A stretch of 64,000 nt of DNA from contig NZ_JAAKGV010000005.1 in assembly GCF_011043735.1 (NCBI RefSeq), positions 62,001 to 126,000 of the forward strand, in the 5' to 3' direction. Source of the DNA: Methylobacterium sp. DB0501 (GTDB lineage: Bacteria > Pseudomonadota > Alphaproteobacteria > Rhizobiales > Beijerinckiaceae). Numbering within the stretch: position 1 is the first letter of the stretch; every line of letters begins with the position of its first letter. The position numbers and the translations under genes were made by a program. Under the pieces are notes generated by a model that had not been told where the DNA came from, did not search any database, and saw nothing but the letters and a program-made list of their open reading frames with translations. This document shows positions 8,888 to 17,976 of the stretch, in pieces.

Positions 8888-9745
8888 TCAGGCCGCGAAG
8901 CCGGCCGAGCGGCGGACGATGCCGCGGAAGACGCTCGGGGGCACGCTGACGTGATCGCGGAAGAAGCGCGAAAAATGCGCGGGTGCCGCGAAGCCGAGCT
9001 TCGTGCCGAGATCCGAAAGGCTCTCGTCGCCCGCGACGATCGCCTCGACGGCGCGCTCGATCCGGATCGAGTTGAGGAAGACGTGCGGCGAGGCGCCGGT
9101 CGTCTGCTCGAACAGGCGGTAGAAATGGGCGCGCGACAGGCCGGCCTCGCGGGCCAGGGCTTCGGCGCTGAGGCCGAGCCCGTCCTCGCCGCGCATCCGG
9201 GCGATGGCCCGCTGCACGCGCCAGTCTCCCCGCGGGCGCCGCCCTGCTTCGCGCAGGGAGGTCCCGATCTCGCGCCACTTCGTGAACCGCTCGATCAGGG
9301 CGATCATCAGTCCAGGCAGCAGCTCGCCTCGGATGCGCGGCGAGCCCGGGGTGTAGACCATCTCAGCGGCGAGGTCCCGCACGAGACCGCGGATCGCCGC
9401 GGTGATCAGCCCGGCGGGCTCGTCGAAGAAGCCCGGTGCGGCGCTCGCCGACCAATTGTGCCGGAATGCCCCGAGCCACGCCGGCTCGATGTACAGCGCG
9501 AGGATCATCGACGGCTCGCGGCGCGGATCGTGGACGTAGGCGTGGGTCTCCCATGCGTTGACGAGGACCGCCTGGCTGTCGGTCAGGCTGACCACCCGGT
9601 CGCCGACCAGGAACTGCGTGTCGTCGCCCTCGACCTTCAGCAGCACGTGGCAGTGCGGATGGGCGTGGCGAACCAGCCCGCGATCCATGTCGAGCAGGGC
9701 AACCCGGCCGAAATCTCCGTACGCGATTTCGAGAGCATCAGACAT
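8888..9745 (-). CDS. AraC family transcriptional regulator
   Basis: A 285-residue regulator with an N-terminal cupin sensor (histidine-rich HAHPHCHVLLKVEG near residues 27-40) and a C-terminal pair of helix-turn-helix motifs (LSAEALAREAGLSRAHFYRLF and the second ending SDLGTKLGFAAPAHFSRFF). It lies directly upstream of the furoate operon on the same strand. It probably senses furoate or an intermediate and activates the operon through the repeats at 8681-8722. Identity as AraC type is certain; the target is inferred from position. Confidence 0.9.
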   Translation of the reverse strand: MSDALEIAYGDFGRVALLDMDRGLVRHAHPHCHVLLKVEGDDTQFLVGDRVVSLTDSQAVLVNAWETHAYVHDPRREPSMILALYIEPAWLGAFRHNWSASAAPGFFDEPAGLITAAIRGLVRDLAAEMVYTPGSPRIRGELLPGLMIALIERFTKWREIGTSLREAGRRPRGDWRVQRAIARMRGEDGLGLSAEALAREAGLSRAHFYRLFEQTTGASPHVFLNSIRIERAVEAIVAGDESLSDLGTKLGFAAPAHFSRFFRDHVSVPPSVFRGIVRRSAGFAA

Positions 9746-9805
9746 GAGAAGAGCCTAGCACCCGGTACCGAACGCAACCAGCCGTGGCCATGCCCATCCT
9801 CGCTT

Positions 9806-10564
9806 CTACTTCTGTCGCCGGGATACCGCCACAGGGGCCGGGACGTCCGCGCCTGACCGCTTCAGCAGGTGATCCGTCGCCATCACGACCAGCGGGATGA
9901 CCAGCGCCACGTAGGCATTGTCGATCCCGAATGGGTCGCGCGCCAGGAACCAGCCGATCGTCAGGACCAGGGACGCGACGATGCTGATGAATGCGGCCCG
10001 CGGCCGCTTGACGAGGGCGTGCAGTACGTTGGTGTAAATCACCGAGCGCATGCCGACGATGCCGACGTAGAACGTCGCCACTGCACCGGTCATGACGATC
10101 GCCGTGGTACGATCCGCCCCGAGCAGACCTGCCCGGAAGAAGCTGCCGCCCGCGTAGGTCGAGATCGCCATGATCTGCAGGGCGAAGATCATGATGACCG
10201 GAGTGGTGAGCTTGGTCGGACGTCCATAGGCGCGGGCCAGCGCGCCCGAGACGGTGTTCTCGCCGATCGTCTCGGAGCGACGGGCCAGGAAGAAGGCGTA
10301 CAGCATGAAGCCGATGCCGAGGGCCACGATGGTCTAGGCCGCCGTGAGGCCGACCTTCACTGCGGTCTGCGTCGTGCCGACGCTCGCCACCGTGCCGATG
10401 AACTCGGACATGAGCAGGAAGCCGATCAGGATTGCCGGGTAACGCGCTCCTCCTAACGTGAAGCTGCCGGCGCTCCCGGCGTGACGGCGCGCGACGACGC
10501 TGATCAACCCCATCGCTGCCAAGCAGGCCATCGTGAGCGACAGCACGACCCAGTTCGGCAGCAT
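9806..10564 (-). pseudogene. Broken sodium:solute symporter (SSS family)
   Basis: Two consecutive open stretches in one frame (10564-10334 and 10327-9806) are split by a TAG at 10336-10334, where family members usually have a Trp codon (context LTAA-stop-TMALGIG). The first piece has the SSS N-terminal helices and the GGARYPAILIGFLL segment; the second has the helix 3-5 region (ISTYAGGSFFRAG, YVGIVGMRSVIYTN). After about residue 180 it jumps to a C-terminal helix pair, so most of the middle of a normal protein of about 480 residues is missing. A stop plus an internal deletion makes it non-functional. Confidence 0.8.
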
Positions 10565-11627
10565 GATGCCGCTGTCCGTCAGACGTCAGCGAATGTACGC
10601 AGGTCGCAGTAGTTGGGCATGATCCCTCCGGTTGTTCTTTCGGGCGACCGCGCGTGACGGCGTTCTTGTATGCAAAAATTCGGAATGATTGTGCGTGCAG
10701 AACAGTTATCAATCAAATAAAGAAAAATGATGCAGGTGATCATAAGCCATGATGGCTCCGGCTTCACACACATGGCCAGTCGGTGACCGTCGAGCCGTGG
10801 CGGGGGTGCGGAACCGTTGCTGATCATGAGACGATCAACGTGGATGGGGGATGCTGTCGCAGCGCCTGCGTGATTGGGACCATGTCAAGCATGTGCCGTC
10901 GGACCGGCTGCAGGGGGCGGGCCGGGATCGGTGGAAGCGTGCGCCGCAGCCCCGGCGCAGCTCGACTGCAACGACCCCGATGTCCCAGCAAGGCGGCAGC
11001 CGCCGCGAGAGTGACTGCGCAGCCCTTGGAAACGCCGCCCCCACATGCGCCCGGGCAGTCCGGACGACGGAAACGAGTTCGCCGCCCTGCCCGGCCTCGG
11101 CCGCGCGTACCTTCGAGCGCAGGTGCGCTCGCCTTCGCCATGCCAGCGTGACGCCCTAATCCCTTTCGTCGCAATTTCCGCTGAGTCCAAGGTCGGCAGC
11201 GTTCTACTCTTCCCCATAGCCATGACGATCTTGAAAATCATTAGCTTGGCGGTTGACGCTAAGGGCGCGCCCCTAATCTATATTGTGCGGTGCCTGACCA
11301 CCGCGAACACGCTGTCGATGGGGTTTGTGTTCCGGTGATGGAATTCGTCGGCCTGCGAAAAGTCCGCTGTCAGGTGATGAGCCGCCGATCCAGCCGATTC
11401 CGTCGAAGGTCAGAAAGTGGCGCATGGATTGCGCTGAAGGGATGGGGATGGTTTGTACCTCATCCGATATTCATTCTTGGTGCTTGCATTCAACACTTCC
11501 GACAGCCCTTGTAGCATGGCTTGTGCTGGGTTGGATGGACACGGTGGCCCGGCCGTGCAGCATGCTTCTCGTACGCCCACTGAGGCCAGCCGACGTCGAT
11601 CGACGTTGCAGGTATGGAGATCAAAGC
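10565..11627. other. 1.06-kb stretch without a recognisable gene
   Basis: Between the broken symporter and the agmatinase-family gene. Base composition drops locally (for example 10660-10750 is A/T-rich), and short reading frames on both strands lack coding character. No transposase, RNA gene or clear repeat was seen. It reads as decayed DNA next to an integrase gene. Confidence 0.6.
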
Positions 11628-12620
11628 TTGACCGACGCACCATCACATCGGTTCCATCCGCTGGACTCAGGCATCGTGCCGCGCTTCGCCGGCCCTGCAA
11701 CCTTCATGCGGTTGCCTATCGCCGACCCCGGCGAGGTCGACATCGCCCTGGTCGGCGTTCCCTTCGACGGAGGAACCACGAACCGGACCGGCGCGCGACA
11801 CGGTCCGCGCGAGATCCGCAACCAGTCTAGCCTCGTGCGCCGGGTCCACCACCTGACCGGGCTGTCGCCCTTCGACATCCTACGCGTCGCGGATTGTGGC
11901 GACGCGCCAGTCAATCCGCTCGACGCGGCAGAAAGCCTTGCTCTGATCGAGAACTACTTCCGCCAAATCCACGCGGGCGGCGCTCGTCCGCTGACAGTTG
12001 GCGGCGACCACCTCATCACGCTTCCGATCCTGCGCGGACTGCGATCCACGGCGCCACTCGGACTCATCCATTTCGACGCCCATTCCGATACCTACGACTC
12101 ATTTTTCGGCAATCGCTACAACCACGGTACCCCGTTCCGGCGGGCAGTCGAGGAAGGGCTACTCGACCCGAAGCGGATGATCCAGATTGGCATTCGTGGG
12201 GCCGTTTCGGATGCCGCGAACTACGACTGGGCGCGGGCTGCCGGCATCCGCATAGTCTTCATGGAGGAGTTCATCTCCAGGGGGCCAGCTGACGTCATGG
12301 CGGAAGCCGGCGCCATCGTCGGCGACCGACCGACCTATGTTTCCTTCGACATCGACGGCATCGACCCCTCGATGGCGCCAGGAACAGGGACCCCTGAGAT
12401 CGGAGGCTTCACGACGCGCGAGGCGCAGGCGCTCATCCGTCTGCTCGGCGGCATCAATATCGCCGGCGCCGACCTCGTGGAGGTTTCACCACCACTCGAC
12501 CCGTCGGGCCTCACAGCCCTGACAGGGGCGACCATGCTGTTCGAAATCCTCTGCGCCATGGCTACGCGGGATCAAACACCAGCATATGGTTGTGGGTGTA
12601 CCCCCGGCGCGGAAGGGTAA
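11628..12620 (+). CDS. Agmatinase/guanidinobutyrase family ureohydrolase
   Basis: A 330-residue dinuclear-manganese ureohydrolase releasing urea from a guanidino compound. Metal ligands are all present: GGDH (H128), DAHSD (D150, H152, D154) and SFDID (D241, D243). I chose a TTG start at 11628 because GGAGA lies 7 bases upstream and the product then begins TDAPSHRFHPLDSG, the usual start in this subfamily; upstream codons show no conservation. The last 20 residues (after LCAMA) look unlike family members and may reflect a changed 3' end. Agmatine, guanidinobutyrate or guanidinopropionate cannot be told apart here. It stands alone in a decayed region. Confidence 0.85.
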   Translation: MTDAPSHRFHPLDSGIVPRFAGPATFMRLPIADPGEVDIALVGVPFDGGTTNRTGARHGPREIRNQSSLVRRVHHLTGLSPFDILRVADCGDAPVNPLDAAESLALIENYFRQIHAGGARPLTVGGDHLITLPILRGLRSTAPLGLIHFDAHSDTYDSFFGNRYNHGTPFRRAVEEGLLDPKRMIQIGIRGAVSDAANYDWARAAGIRIVFMEEFISRGPADVMAEAGAIVGDRPTYVSFDIDGIDPSMAPGTGTPEIGGFTTREAQALIRLLGGINIAGADLVEVSPPLDPSGLTALTGATMLFEILCAMATRDQTPAYGCGCTPGAEG

Positions 12621-12811
12621 GGGGCCCCCAGGCTCCTGGTTGAAGGCGGCGAGAGTGCAGCCGCTTTCACCGATACACCATCGGGTCTGAGGTACCGGAT
12701 CAGCGTCCGCGACTTTCTTTTCGGCTTTCACAGAACCGAACCGCCATCTGAGTTTGGCTCGGCGGCATCAGCAGACGTTTCCTGACTTGCTCCTCAACCC
12801 AGGAGCTTGTG

Positions 12812-13441
12812 ATGCAGGAAACCTCAATCATTCCGCCCACCACGCGTGTTCCGTGGAACCGTGGCCGCATCATCGGACCGAAATCACCCCTGAAGCCCAA
12901 GCACATCTGGGCCTTGCGAACCCGCCTGCAACTCGCCAACCGCACGCGAGACCTTGCCCTCTTCAATATTTCCGTCGATAGCAAGCTGCGTGGGTGCGAT
13001 CTTGTCCGCTTACCCGTAAGCGACGTTCATCTCGGTGATGCGGTGCGCCTTCGAGCGACCGTGTGCCAGCAGAAGACCGGAAGGCCGGTGCCCTTCGAGA
13101 TCATCGAGCCGACACGCGAGGCACTCGCGGATTGGCTGACGTCGCGCAGCTTACGGGCGGGCGACGGGCTGTTTCCGAGCCGCTCTCGGCGCGGTCAACA
13201 CCTCACGACGAGACACTACGGTCGGCTTGTTGACCAGTGGGTTGCCTTGATCGGCCTGGACCCGGCAGCCTACGGCACTCACAGCCTGAGGCGAACGAAG
13301 GTCGCGCTGGTCTACAAGCGCACTGGTAACATCCGTGCCTGTCAACTGCTGCTTGGCCATACCAAGCCGGAGAGCACGGTGCATTACCTCGGCAATGAAG
13401 TCGACGATACGCTGATCCTATTCGAGCAGACTGAGATATGA
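12812..13441 (+). CDS. Tyrosine recombinase, catalytic domain only
   Basis: A 209-residue site-specific integrase. The catalytic set is complete in order: Arg in SKLRGCD, Lys in QQKTGRP, HSLRR, LLLGH and the nucleophilic Tyr in VHYL. The N-terminal core-binding domain of normal integrases (300 or more residues) is missing. The ATG at 12812 has AGGAG 6 bases upstream; a GTG at 12809 is too close to it. Together with the broken symporter it suggests an old integration site. It may still be active, as stand-alone short integrases of this form occur in Rhizobiales. Confidence 0.85.
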   Translation: MQETSIIPPTTRVPWNRGRIIGPKSPLKPKHIWALRTRLQLANRTRDLALFNISVDSKLRGCDLVRLPVSDVHLGDAVRLRATVCQQKTGRPVPFEIIEPTREALADWLTSRSLRAGDGLFPSRSRRGQHLTTRHYGRLVDQWVALIGLDPAAYGTHSLRRTKVALVYKRTGNIRACQLLLGHTKPESTVHYLGNEVDDTLILFEQTEI

Positions 13442-13445
13442 TTCG

Positions 13446-13474
13446 GACGCCGCGGTCAGACTGACCGCGGCGTC
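13446..13474 (+). terminator. Perfect hairpin after the integrase gene
   Basis: A 14-base inverted repeat (13446-13459 and 13461-13474) with a single central A, starting 4 bases past the integrase stop. No T run follows. From here to 13709 I see no gene; the stretch has lower GC and only weak reading frames. Confidence 0.55.
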
Positions 13475-13709
13475 TCAGGAGGAGATGTGCCTTCAGGATT
13501 CCGAATGACCCAAAGCGGCCCCTCGCAGGCTGTGTCATTAATGACCGGTTCTGAGTGCGTGCCAGCCGTTTGGTTTTCTTGACCCACCACACTGACGTTG
13601 ACCATCACGCAGTGCTCTCACGTCGAACGCTTCGGCCATGAACGTCGCAATCCGGTTTGCGCTTGATGGCAGGGGGTGTCCCATTGGGCGCTCCTTCATG
13701 AGAAATACA

Positions 13710-13739
13710 GCGAAGTCCGGAAGTGCGTCCGGACTTCGC
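13710..13739 (-). terminator. Terminator of the TRAP operon
   Basis: A perfect 12-base inverted repeat (13710-13721 and 13728-13739) with a 6-base loop, followed on the minus strand by CTGTATTTCTC. It lies 21 bases past the TRAP permease stop and fits a Rho-independent terminator. Confidence 0.75.
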
Positions 13740-13760
13740 GCGATCGCTGGTCGTGGTCCC

Positions 13761-15629
13761 TTAGAGGAACCCGATCGAGAACCATGGCACGAAGGTGAGC
13801 ACCAGGAGCCCGAGGAAGAGCGCGCCGAGATAGATCCAGATCCGCCGCATCCCGGCCTCGGGCGCCACCCCGCCGATGATGCAGGCGGCGTAGTAGCAGA
13901 GGCCGAAGGGCGGGGCGAACAGGCCGAGGCCCATCGCCAGGATCACGATCATGCTGTAGTGGACCTCGTGGATCCCGAACTGATGCGCGATCGGGAACAG
14001 CAGTGGGCCGAACAGCACGATCGCCGGGATGCCTTCGAGCAGGCTGCCGAGCACGATGAAGGCCACCACCGAGATCAGCAGGAACCCGGTCTTGCCCCCC
14101 GGCACCGCCGCCATCGCCCGGGCGAGGTCGTGCGAGAAGCCCGACTGGGTCAGCGCCCAGGCCATCGCGCTCGCAGCACCCACGATGAACAGGATCGCCC
14201 CCGACAGCGAGGCCGTCCGCGCCAGCATCGGGATCATCTCCCGCCACTTCAGCCCACCGCGATAGATCAGCAGTCCGAGCACCAGCGAGTAGGCGATGCC
14301 GATCGTCGAGACCTCGGTGGCGGTGGCTACACCCTCCACCACCGCGGTACGGATCAGGAACGGCAGCAGCAGGGCCGGCAGCGCGACCAGCAAGGTCTTG
14401 CCCACCACCGACATCGGCGCGCGCGGGATCGCGACCGCGTTCTCCTCGCGCCCGGCGCGGTAGCGGGCGACCACCGCCAGCACCAGGGCGAGCACCAGGG
14501 CCGGCAGGATCCCGGCGGTGAACAGGGCGGCGATCGACACGCCGGTGGCGGACGCGATGGCGATCAGCACGATCGAGGGCGGGATCGTCTCGCTCATCGC
14601 CCCCGAGGCAGCGAGGATCGACAGCAATTCGCCGTCCTTCATCCCGCGCTTACGCATCTCGGGGAACAGCACCGGGGCCACCGCCGCCATGTCGGCGGTC
14701 TTCGAGCCGGAGATGCCCGACACGAGCAGCATCGCGCCGAGCAGCACGTAGGACATCCCGGCCTTCACGTGGCCGAGCAGCGAGGCGAGGAACGCCACCA
14801 TTACCCGGGCCATCCCGGTCGCGTCGACGAGCTGGCCGAGCAGCACGAAGAGCGGGATCGCGAGCAGGATCAGGCTGCTCATCCCCTCGTCCATCCGCCC
14901 GACCACCACGGTGAGCGGCGTCGAGGTGGTGGTGAGCAGGTAGGCCGAGGTGGCGAGCGCGAACGAGAACGCGATCGGCACGCCGGCCAGGATCCCGACC
15001 CCGAGCAGCCCGACGAAGAAGACCAAGAGCGCCCAGTTGCCCATCCCGGTCAGCACCGGCGCCCCGAGGGCGAGGAGCGTCACGAGTCCGAGCAGCACGG
15101 CGCCGACGCCGAGGAGGTCGGCCGGGCGGTGGCGGGCGAGGCGCAAGGCGCAGGCCAGCAGCGCCAGCACGAAGCCGACCGGCACCGCGAGCGCCCGCAC
15201 GATGCCCGACCAGCCGAGTGCCGGCGTCTCCACGAAGGACTGGTCTTCGGTGTAGTCGTAGGCCGCGTGCATGAGGAGCGCCAGGAAGGCGAAGACCGTG
15301 CCGACCGCCAGCGCCTCGCACCAGGCCCGGGCCCGGGGCGACAGGCCGCCGACCACGAAGGTCAGCCGCATGTGCTCGCCCCGCTGCACCGCCACGACGC
15401 TGCCGAGCATCGCGAGCCAGAGGAACAGGATCGACGCGAGCTCGTCGCTCCAGATGATCGAGTGCCCGATTGCCCGCGAGACGATGCCGGCGAGCAGGAT
15501 CACCGCCTCGGCCGCGACGAGGAGGGCCGCCGGCACCTCGACGGCGAGGCGCAAGGCCCGCTCGGCGGAGGAGAGCCAGTCGGCGGCAGGGGCGGCGGGC
15601 GGGGCGTGGGTCTGGGCGAGCGCGCTCAT
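13761..15629 (-). CDS. TRAP transporter fused small (DctQ) and large (DctM) permease
   Basis: A 622-residue membrane protein. Residues 1-190 carry the four helices of a DctQ subunit (IIWSDELASILFLWLAMLG); about residues 200-622 are the 12-helix DctM subunit (GMSSLILLAIPLFVLLG, SGSKTADMAAVAPVL). The two are separate proteins in many systems and one chain here. It works with the DctP protein encoded immediately upstream (ATGA overlap at 15626-15629) for sodium- or proton-driven uptake of an organic acid. The start at 15629 matches that overlap. Substrate unknown; the downstream dehydrogenase genes across the lysR point to a hydroxy or sugar acid. Confidence 0.92.
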   Translation of the reverse strand: MSALAQTHAPPAAPAADWLSSAERALRLAVEVPAALLVAAEAVILLAGIVSRAIGHSIIWSDELASILFLWLAMLGSVVAVQRGEHMRLTFVVGGLSPRARAWCEALAVGTVFAFLALLMHAAYDYTEDQSFVETPALGWSGIVRALAVPVGFVLALLACALRLARHRPADLLGVGAVLLGLVTLLALGAPVLTGMGNWALLVFFVGLLGVGILAGVPIAFSFALATSAYLLTTTSTPLTVVVGRMDEGMSSLILLAIPLFVLLGQLVDATGMARVMVAFLASLLGHVKAGMSYVLLGAMLLVSGISGSKTADMAAVAPVLFPEMRKRGMKDGELLSILAASGAMSETIPPSIVLIAIASATGVSIAALFTAGILPALVLALVLAVVARYRAGREENAVAIPRAPMSVVGKTLLVALPALLLPFLIRTAVVEGVATATEVSTIGIAYSLVLGLLIYRGGLKWREMIPMLARTASLSGAILFIVGAASAMAWALTQSGFSHDLARAMAAVPGGKTGFLLISVVAFIVLGSLLEGIPAIVLFGPLLFPIAHQFGIHEVHYSMIVILAMGLGLFAPPFGLCYYAACIIGGVAPEAGMRRIWIYLGALFLGLLVLTFVPWFSIGFL

Positions 15630-16651
15630 GCCAGGTCCCCGGTCACGGCCTCGAGCGCCTTCCACGCCTCGGGCCCGAACTTCTCCTTCCAGTCGCGGTA
15701 GAAATTGGCCTGGGTCAGGGCCTTGCGGAAGGCCGGCTTGTCGGCGGCCTCGAAGGTGAGGCCGCGGGCGGTGAGCTGCGCCTTCAGCGTGCCGGTCAGG
15801 CGCACGATGTCCTCGCGCTCCTCCATCGCGGCCCGGTCGAGCTCGCGCCGGACGACCTCCTGCAGCGCCTCCGGCAGCTTCCCGAAGGCGCGCCGGTTGG
15901 CCACGATCCAGAAGGGATCCCAGATATGGTTGGTCTCGGAGACGTATTTCTGGACCTCGTAGAGCTTGCCGGCCTCGATCGTCACCAGGCCGTTCTCCTC
16001 ACCGTCGACCAGCCGGGTCTGCAGCGCGGTGTAGAGCTCGTTGAAGTTGATCGAGGTCGGGCTGGCGCCGAGCGCCGAGAACAGCGAGGTGAAGATTGGT
16101 GCCACCGGCACGCGAATGCGGTAGCCCTTGAGGTCGTCGGGCGTCTTGATCGGCTTGGCGTTCGAGGTAATCTGGCGAAAGCCGTTATCGGCGGCTTTCG
16201 CCGCGACGATCAGGCCGGCCTTCTCGATCTGGGTGCGGACATACTGGCCGACCGGCCCGTCGACCCCGCGCCAGACGTGGTCGTAGTCGGAGAAGGCGAA
16301 GCCGACATTGGTGATCGCCGCGCCCGAGGCCACGGTCGAGATCACCGAGCCGGCGATGTTCAGGAACTCGATCCCGCCGCTGCGCACCTGGGTGATCAGG
16401 TCGGTGTCGGAGCCGAGCTGGCTCGCCGGGAAGAACTTCAGCTCCATCCGCCCGCCGGAGGCCTCGCGGATGCGCTGGCAGGCCTGGTCGAGCCGGGCGT
16501 TGATCGGCTGCGTGAGCGACTGGCCGGTGGCGAGCTTGTAGTTGAACTCGGCGGCGCGTGCCGGGCCTGTCCGGATCGCGACGAGCGGCACGGCGGCGGC
16601 GCCGGCCAGGAACAGGCGGCGCGAGGGTCCGGATTCGGGCTTGGACGTCAT
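15626..16651 (-). CDS. TRAP transporter substrate-binding protein (DctP)
   Basis: A 341-residue periplasmic solute receptor. The N-terminus SRRLFLAGAAAVPLVAIR followed by ARAAEF looks like a twin-arginine-type signal peptide with cleavage near residue 35. The middle carries the DctP signature (LKGYRIRVPVAP, FNELYTALQTRLVDGEEN). Start ATG at 16651 has GGAGG 6 bases upstream. First gene of the TRAP operon, divergent from the lysR gene across 216 bases. The DctP-conserved Arg that binds a carboxylate is plausible in RIRVP, so the ligand is probably an acid. Confidence 0.9.
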   Translation of the reverse strand: MTSKPESGPSRRLFLAGAAAVPLVAIRTGPARAAEFNYKLATGQSLTQPINARLDQACQRIREASGGRMELKFFPASQLGSDTDLITQVRSGGIEFLNIAGSVISTVASGAAITNVGFAFSDYDHVWRGVDGPVGQYVRTQIEKAGLIVAAKAADNGFRQITSNAKPIKTPDDLKGYRIRVPVAPIFTSLFSALGASPTSINFNELYTALQTRLVDGEENGLVTIEAGKLYEVQKYVSETNHIWDPFWIVANRRAFGKLPEALQEVVRRELDRAAMEEREDIVRLTGTLKAQLTARGLTFEAADKPAFRKALTQANFYRDWKEKFGPEAWKALEAVTGDLA

Positions 16652-16816
16652 GGGGTTCCTCCGGCGTGCCGGCATCCGCGGGGCTCGCGGTGCGGCATCG
16701 TTCAGGCCGAGACGGAGGAGGCGCGAGATTGGTGCTCGTCGTCCTCTCTATGCGGCACCCCTGTTCCGGAGTGTTCCGCCTCGCTGGGTGCCGACACTAC
16801 GGAACGGCGTCCCTGT

Positions 16817-16859
16817 AGGACAATCCAGATTATTTGCGCATCCGTGAAGCGCCGCTAAA
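16817..16859 (+). repeat. 43-base element, copy 1 (upstream of lysR)
   Basis: A 12-base block AGGACAATCCAG, 14 variable bases, then CGTGAAGCGCCGCTAAA. It ends 8 bases before the LysR start codon, in the divergent TRAP/lysR promoter region. An inverted copy lies at 17769-17811 with identical spacing and 28 of 29 matches in the two conserved blocks. Probable LysR operator; see the findings for the alternative. Confidence 0.75.
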
Positions 16860-16867
16860 CTGTCGGC

Positions 16868-17773
16868 ATGTCGGTTCCGCTTCGCGCCATCACGGTCTTC
16901 CACGCCGTCGCCCGCTCCGGCAGCATCACCCGGGCCGCCGAGGATCTCGGCGTCACGCCCTCGGCGGTGAGCCAGCAGATCCAGGCGCTGGAGGTCAGCC
17001 TCGGCACCGCGCTCGTCGGCAAGGCCGGGCGCAACATCGTGCTGACGGAAGCCGGCGAGCGCTACTTCGAGATGATCGGGTCCGAGATCGACCGGATCAT
17101 GGAGGCGACCCAGCGCATCCAGGGCTTCCGGTCGGTCACGACGCTGACCGTGCGGGCCACCCCGAGCCTGTCGACGAAGTGGCTGCTGCCGCGGCTCGCC
17201 GGCTTCATCACGGCCCATCCGGACATCGAGCTGCGCCTCGACGGCACCAACGAGCCGACCGCGTTCCAGAAGGAGAACGTCGACATCGAGATCCGCCACG
17301 GCACCGGCACCTGGCCCGGCCTGTTCGCCGAGGGACTGGTCGAGGAGAGCTTCCGGCCGGTCTGCGCCCCCACGCTTGCCGCGCCCGGCAGCCTCGCGGC
17401 GGCGGACCTGCCCCGGCACCTTCTGATCCACTCGGTGAAGTCGCAGGTGCAATGGCCGCACTGGTTCACCCGTGCCGGGATCGCCCCGGCGGCACGTTGG
17501 CGCCGCCTCCTGTTCGACCGGACGCACATGGCGATCGACGCCGCCGCCGGCGGGCTCGGCATCGCGCTCGAGAGCGACCTGATGCTGTGGGGCGACCTGC
17601 GGGCCGGGCGCCTGGCCTGCCCGCTCGCCTCGCCCCCGCAGATCACCCTCGTCACCCAATGGGTGACGTGCCCGCCCGACTACCTGCGCCACCGCAAGGT
17701 CCGGGTCTTCCTCGACTGGATCCGCCGCGAGCGGGACGCGTGGGCCATGGAGCGCGACGCCGCCAGCCTTTAG
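16868..17773 (+). CDS. LysR-type regulator (GcvA-like)
   Basis: A 301-residue LysR protein. The winged helix-turn-helix fills residues 1-60 (SGSITRAAEDLGVTPSAVSQ), followed by a periplasmic-binding-like sensor of the GcvA subgroup (ATPSLSTKWLLPRLAGF). It is divergent from the TRAP operon and in line with the oxidoreductase genes downstream, so it likely controls both. Two near-identical inverted elements flank the gene, one just before the start codon and one covering the stop codon, so each target promoter may have its own site. Start ATG at 16868 gives the conserved N-terminus. Confidence 0.92.
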   Translation: MSVPLRAITVFHAVARSGSITRAAEDLGVTPSAVSQQIQALEVSLGTALVGKAGRNIVLTEAGERYFEMIGSEIDRIMEATQRIQGFRSVTTLTVRATPSLSTKWLLPRLAGFITAHPDIELRLDGTNEPTAFQKENVDIEIRHGTGTWPGLFAEGLVEESFRPVCAPTLAAPGSLAAADLPRHLLIHSVKSQVQWPHWFTRAGIAPAARWRRLLFDRTHMAIDAAAGGLGIALESDLMLWGDLRAGRLACPLASPPQITLVTQWVTCPPDYLRHRKVRVFLDWIRRERDAWAMERDAASL

Positions 17774-17811
17774 CGCCGCTTCACGATCGGCTTGGAAAAC
17801 TGGATTGTCCT
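17769..17811 (-). repeat. 43-base element, copy 2 (inverted, over lysR stop)
   Basis: TTTAGCGCCGCTTCACG, 14 unrelated bases, then CTGGATTGTCCT: the reverse complement of copy 1 at 16817-16859 with one mismatch in 29 conserved positions. It includes the LysR stop codon and lies upstream of the oxidoreductase operon starting at 17977. Confidence 0.75.
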
Positions 17812-17976
17812 TCACGAAGCCGGCTTCTAGCTTTCCGGCCGTCGGATCCCGCCGGGCCGTTCGCGCCGCCGGGATCTCGCCGAGACCGACCCCGCTCGTC
17901 CCTTGAGGACCGGCGGCGAGAGCCGGTCGGCCCGAAGAGCCGGTTGGCCCAAGAAGAGACCCGCTGGAGGAAACCG

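Noticed and set aside
6020..9856. A 1278-codon open frame on the plus strand opposite hmfA and the araC gene
   Set aside because: It is the mirror of GC-rich coding DNA; the product is low-complexity Arg/Gly/Asp-rich sequence without motifs, while the minus strand encodes clear enzyme families.
10565..11627. Short overlapping frames of 60-120 codons on both strands
   Set aside because: No ribosome sites, no family resemblance and no consistent codon pattern.
13638..15701. A 687-codon plus-strand frame opposite the TRAP permease
   Set aside because: Composition is Gln/His/Arg/Glu-rich with no motif; the minus strand encodes the helices of a TRAP permease.
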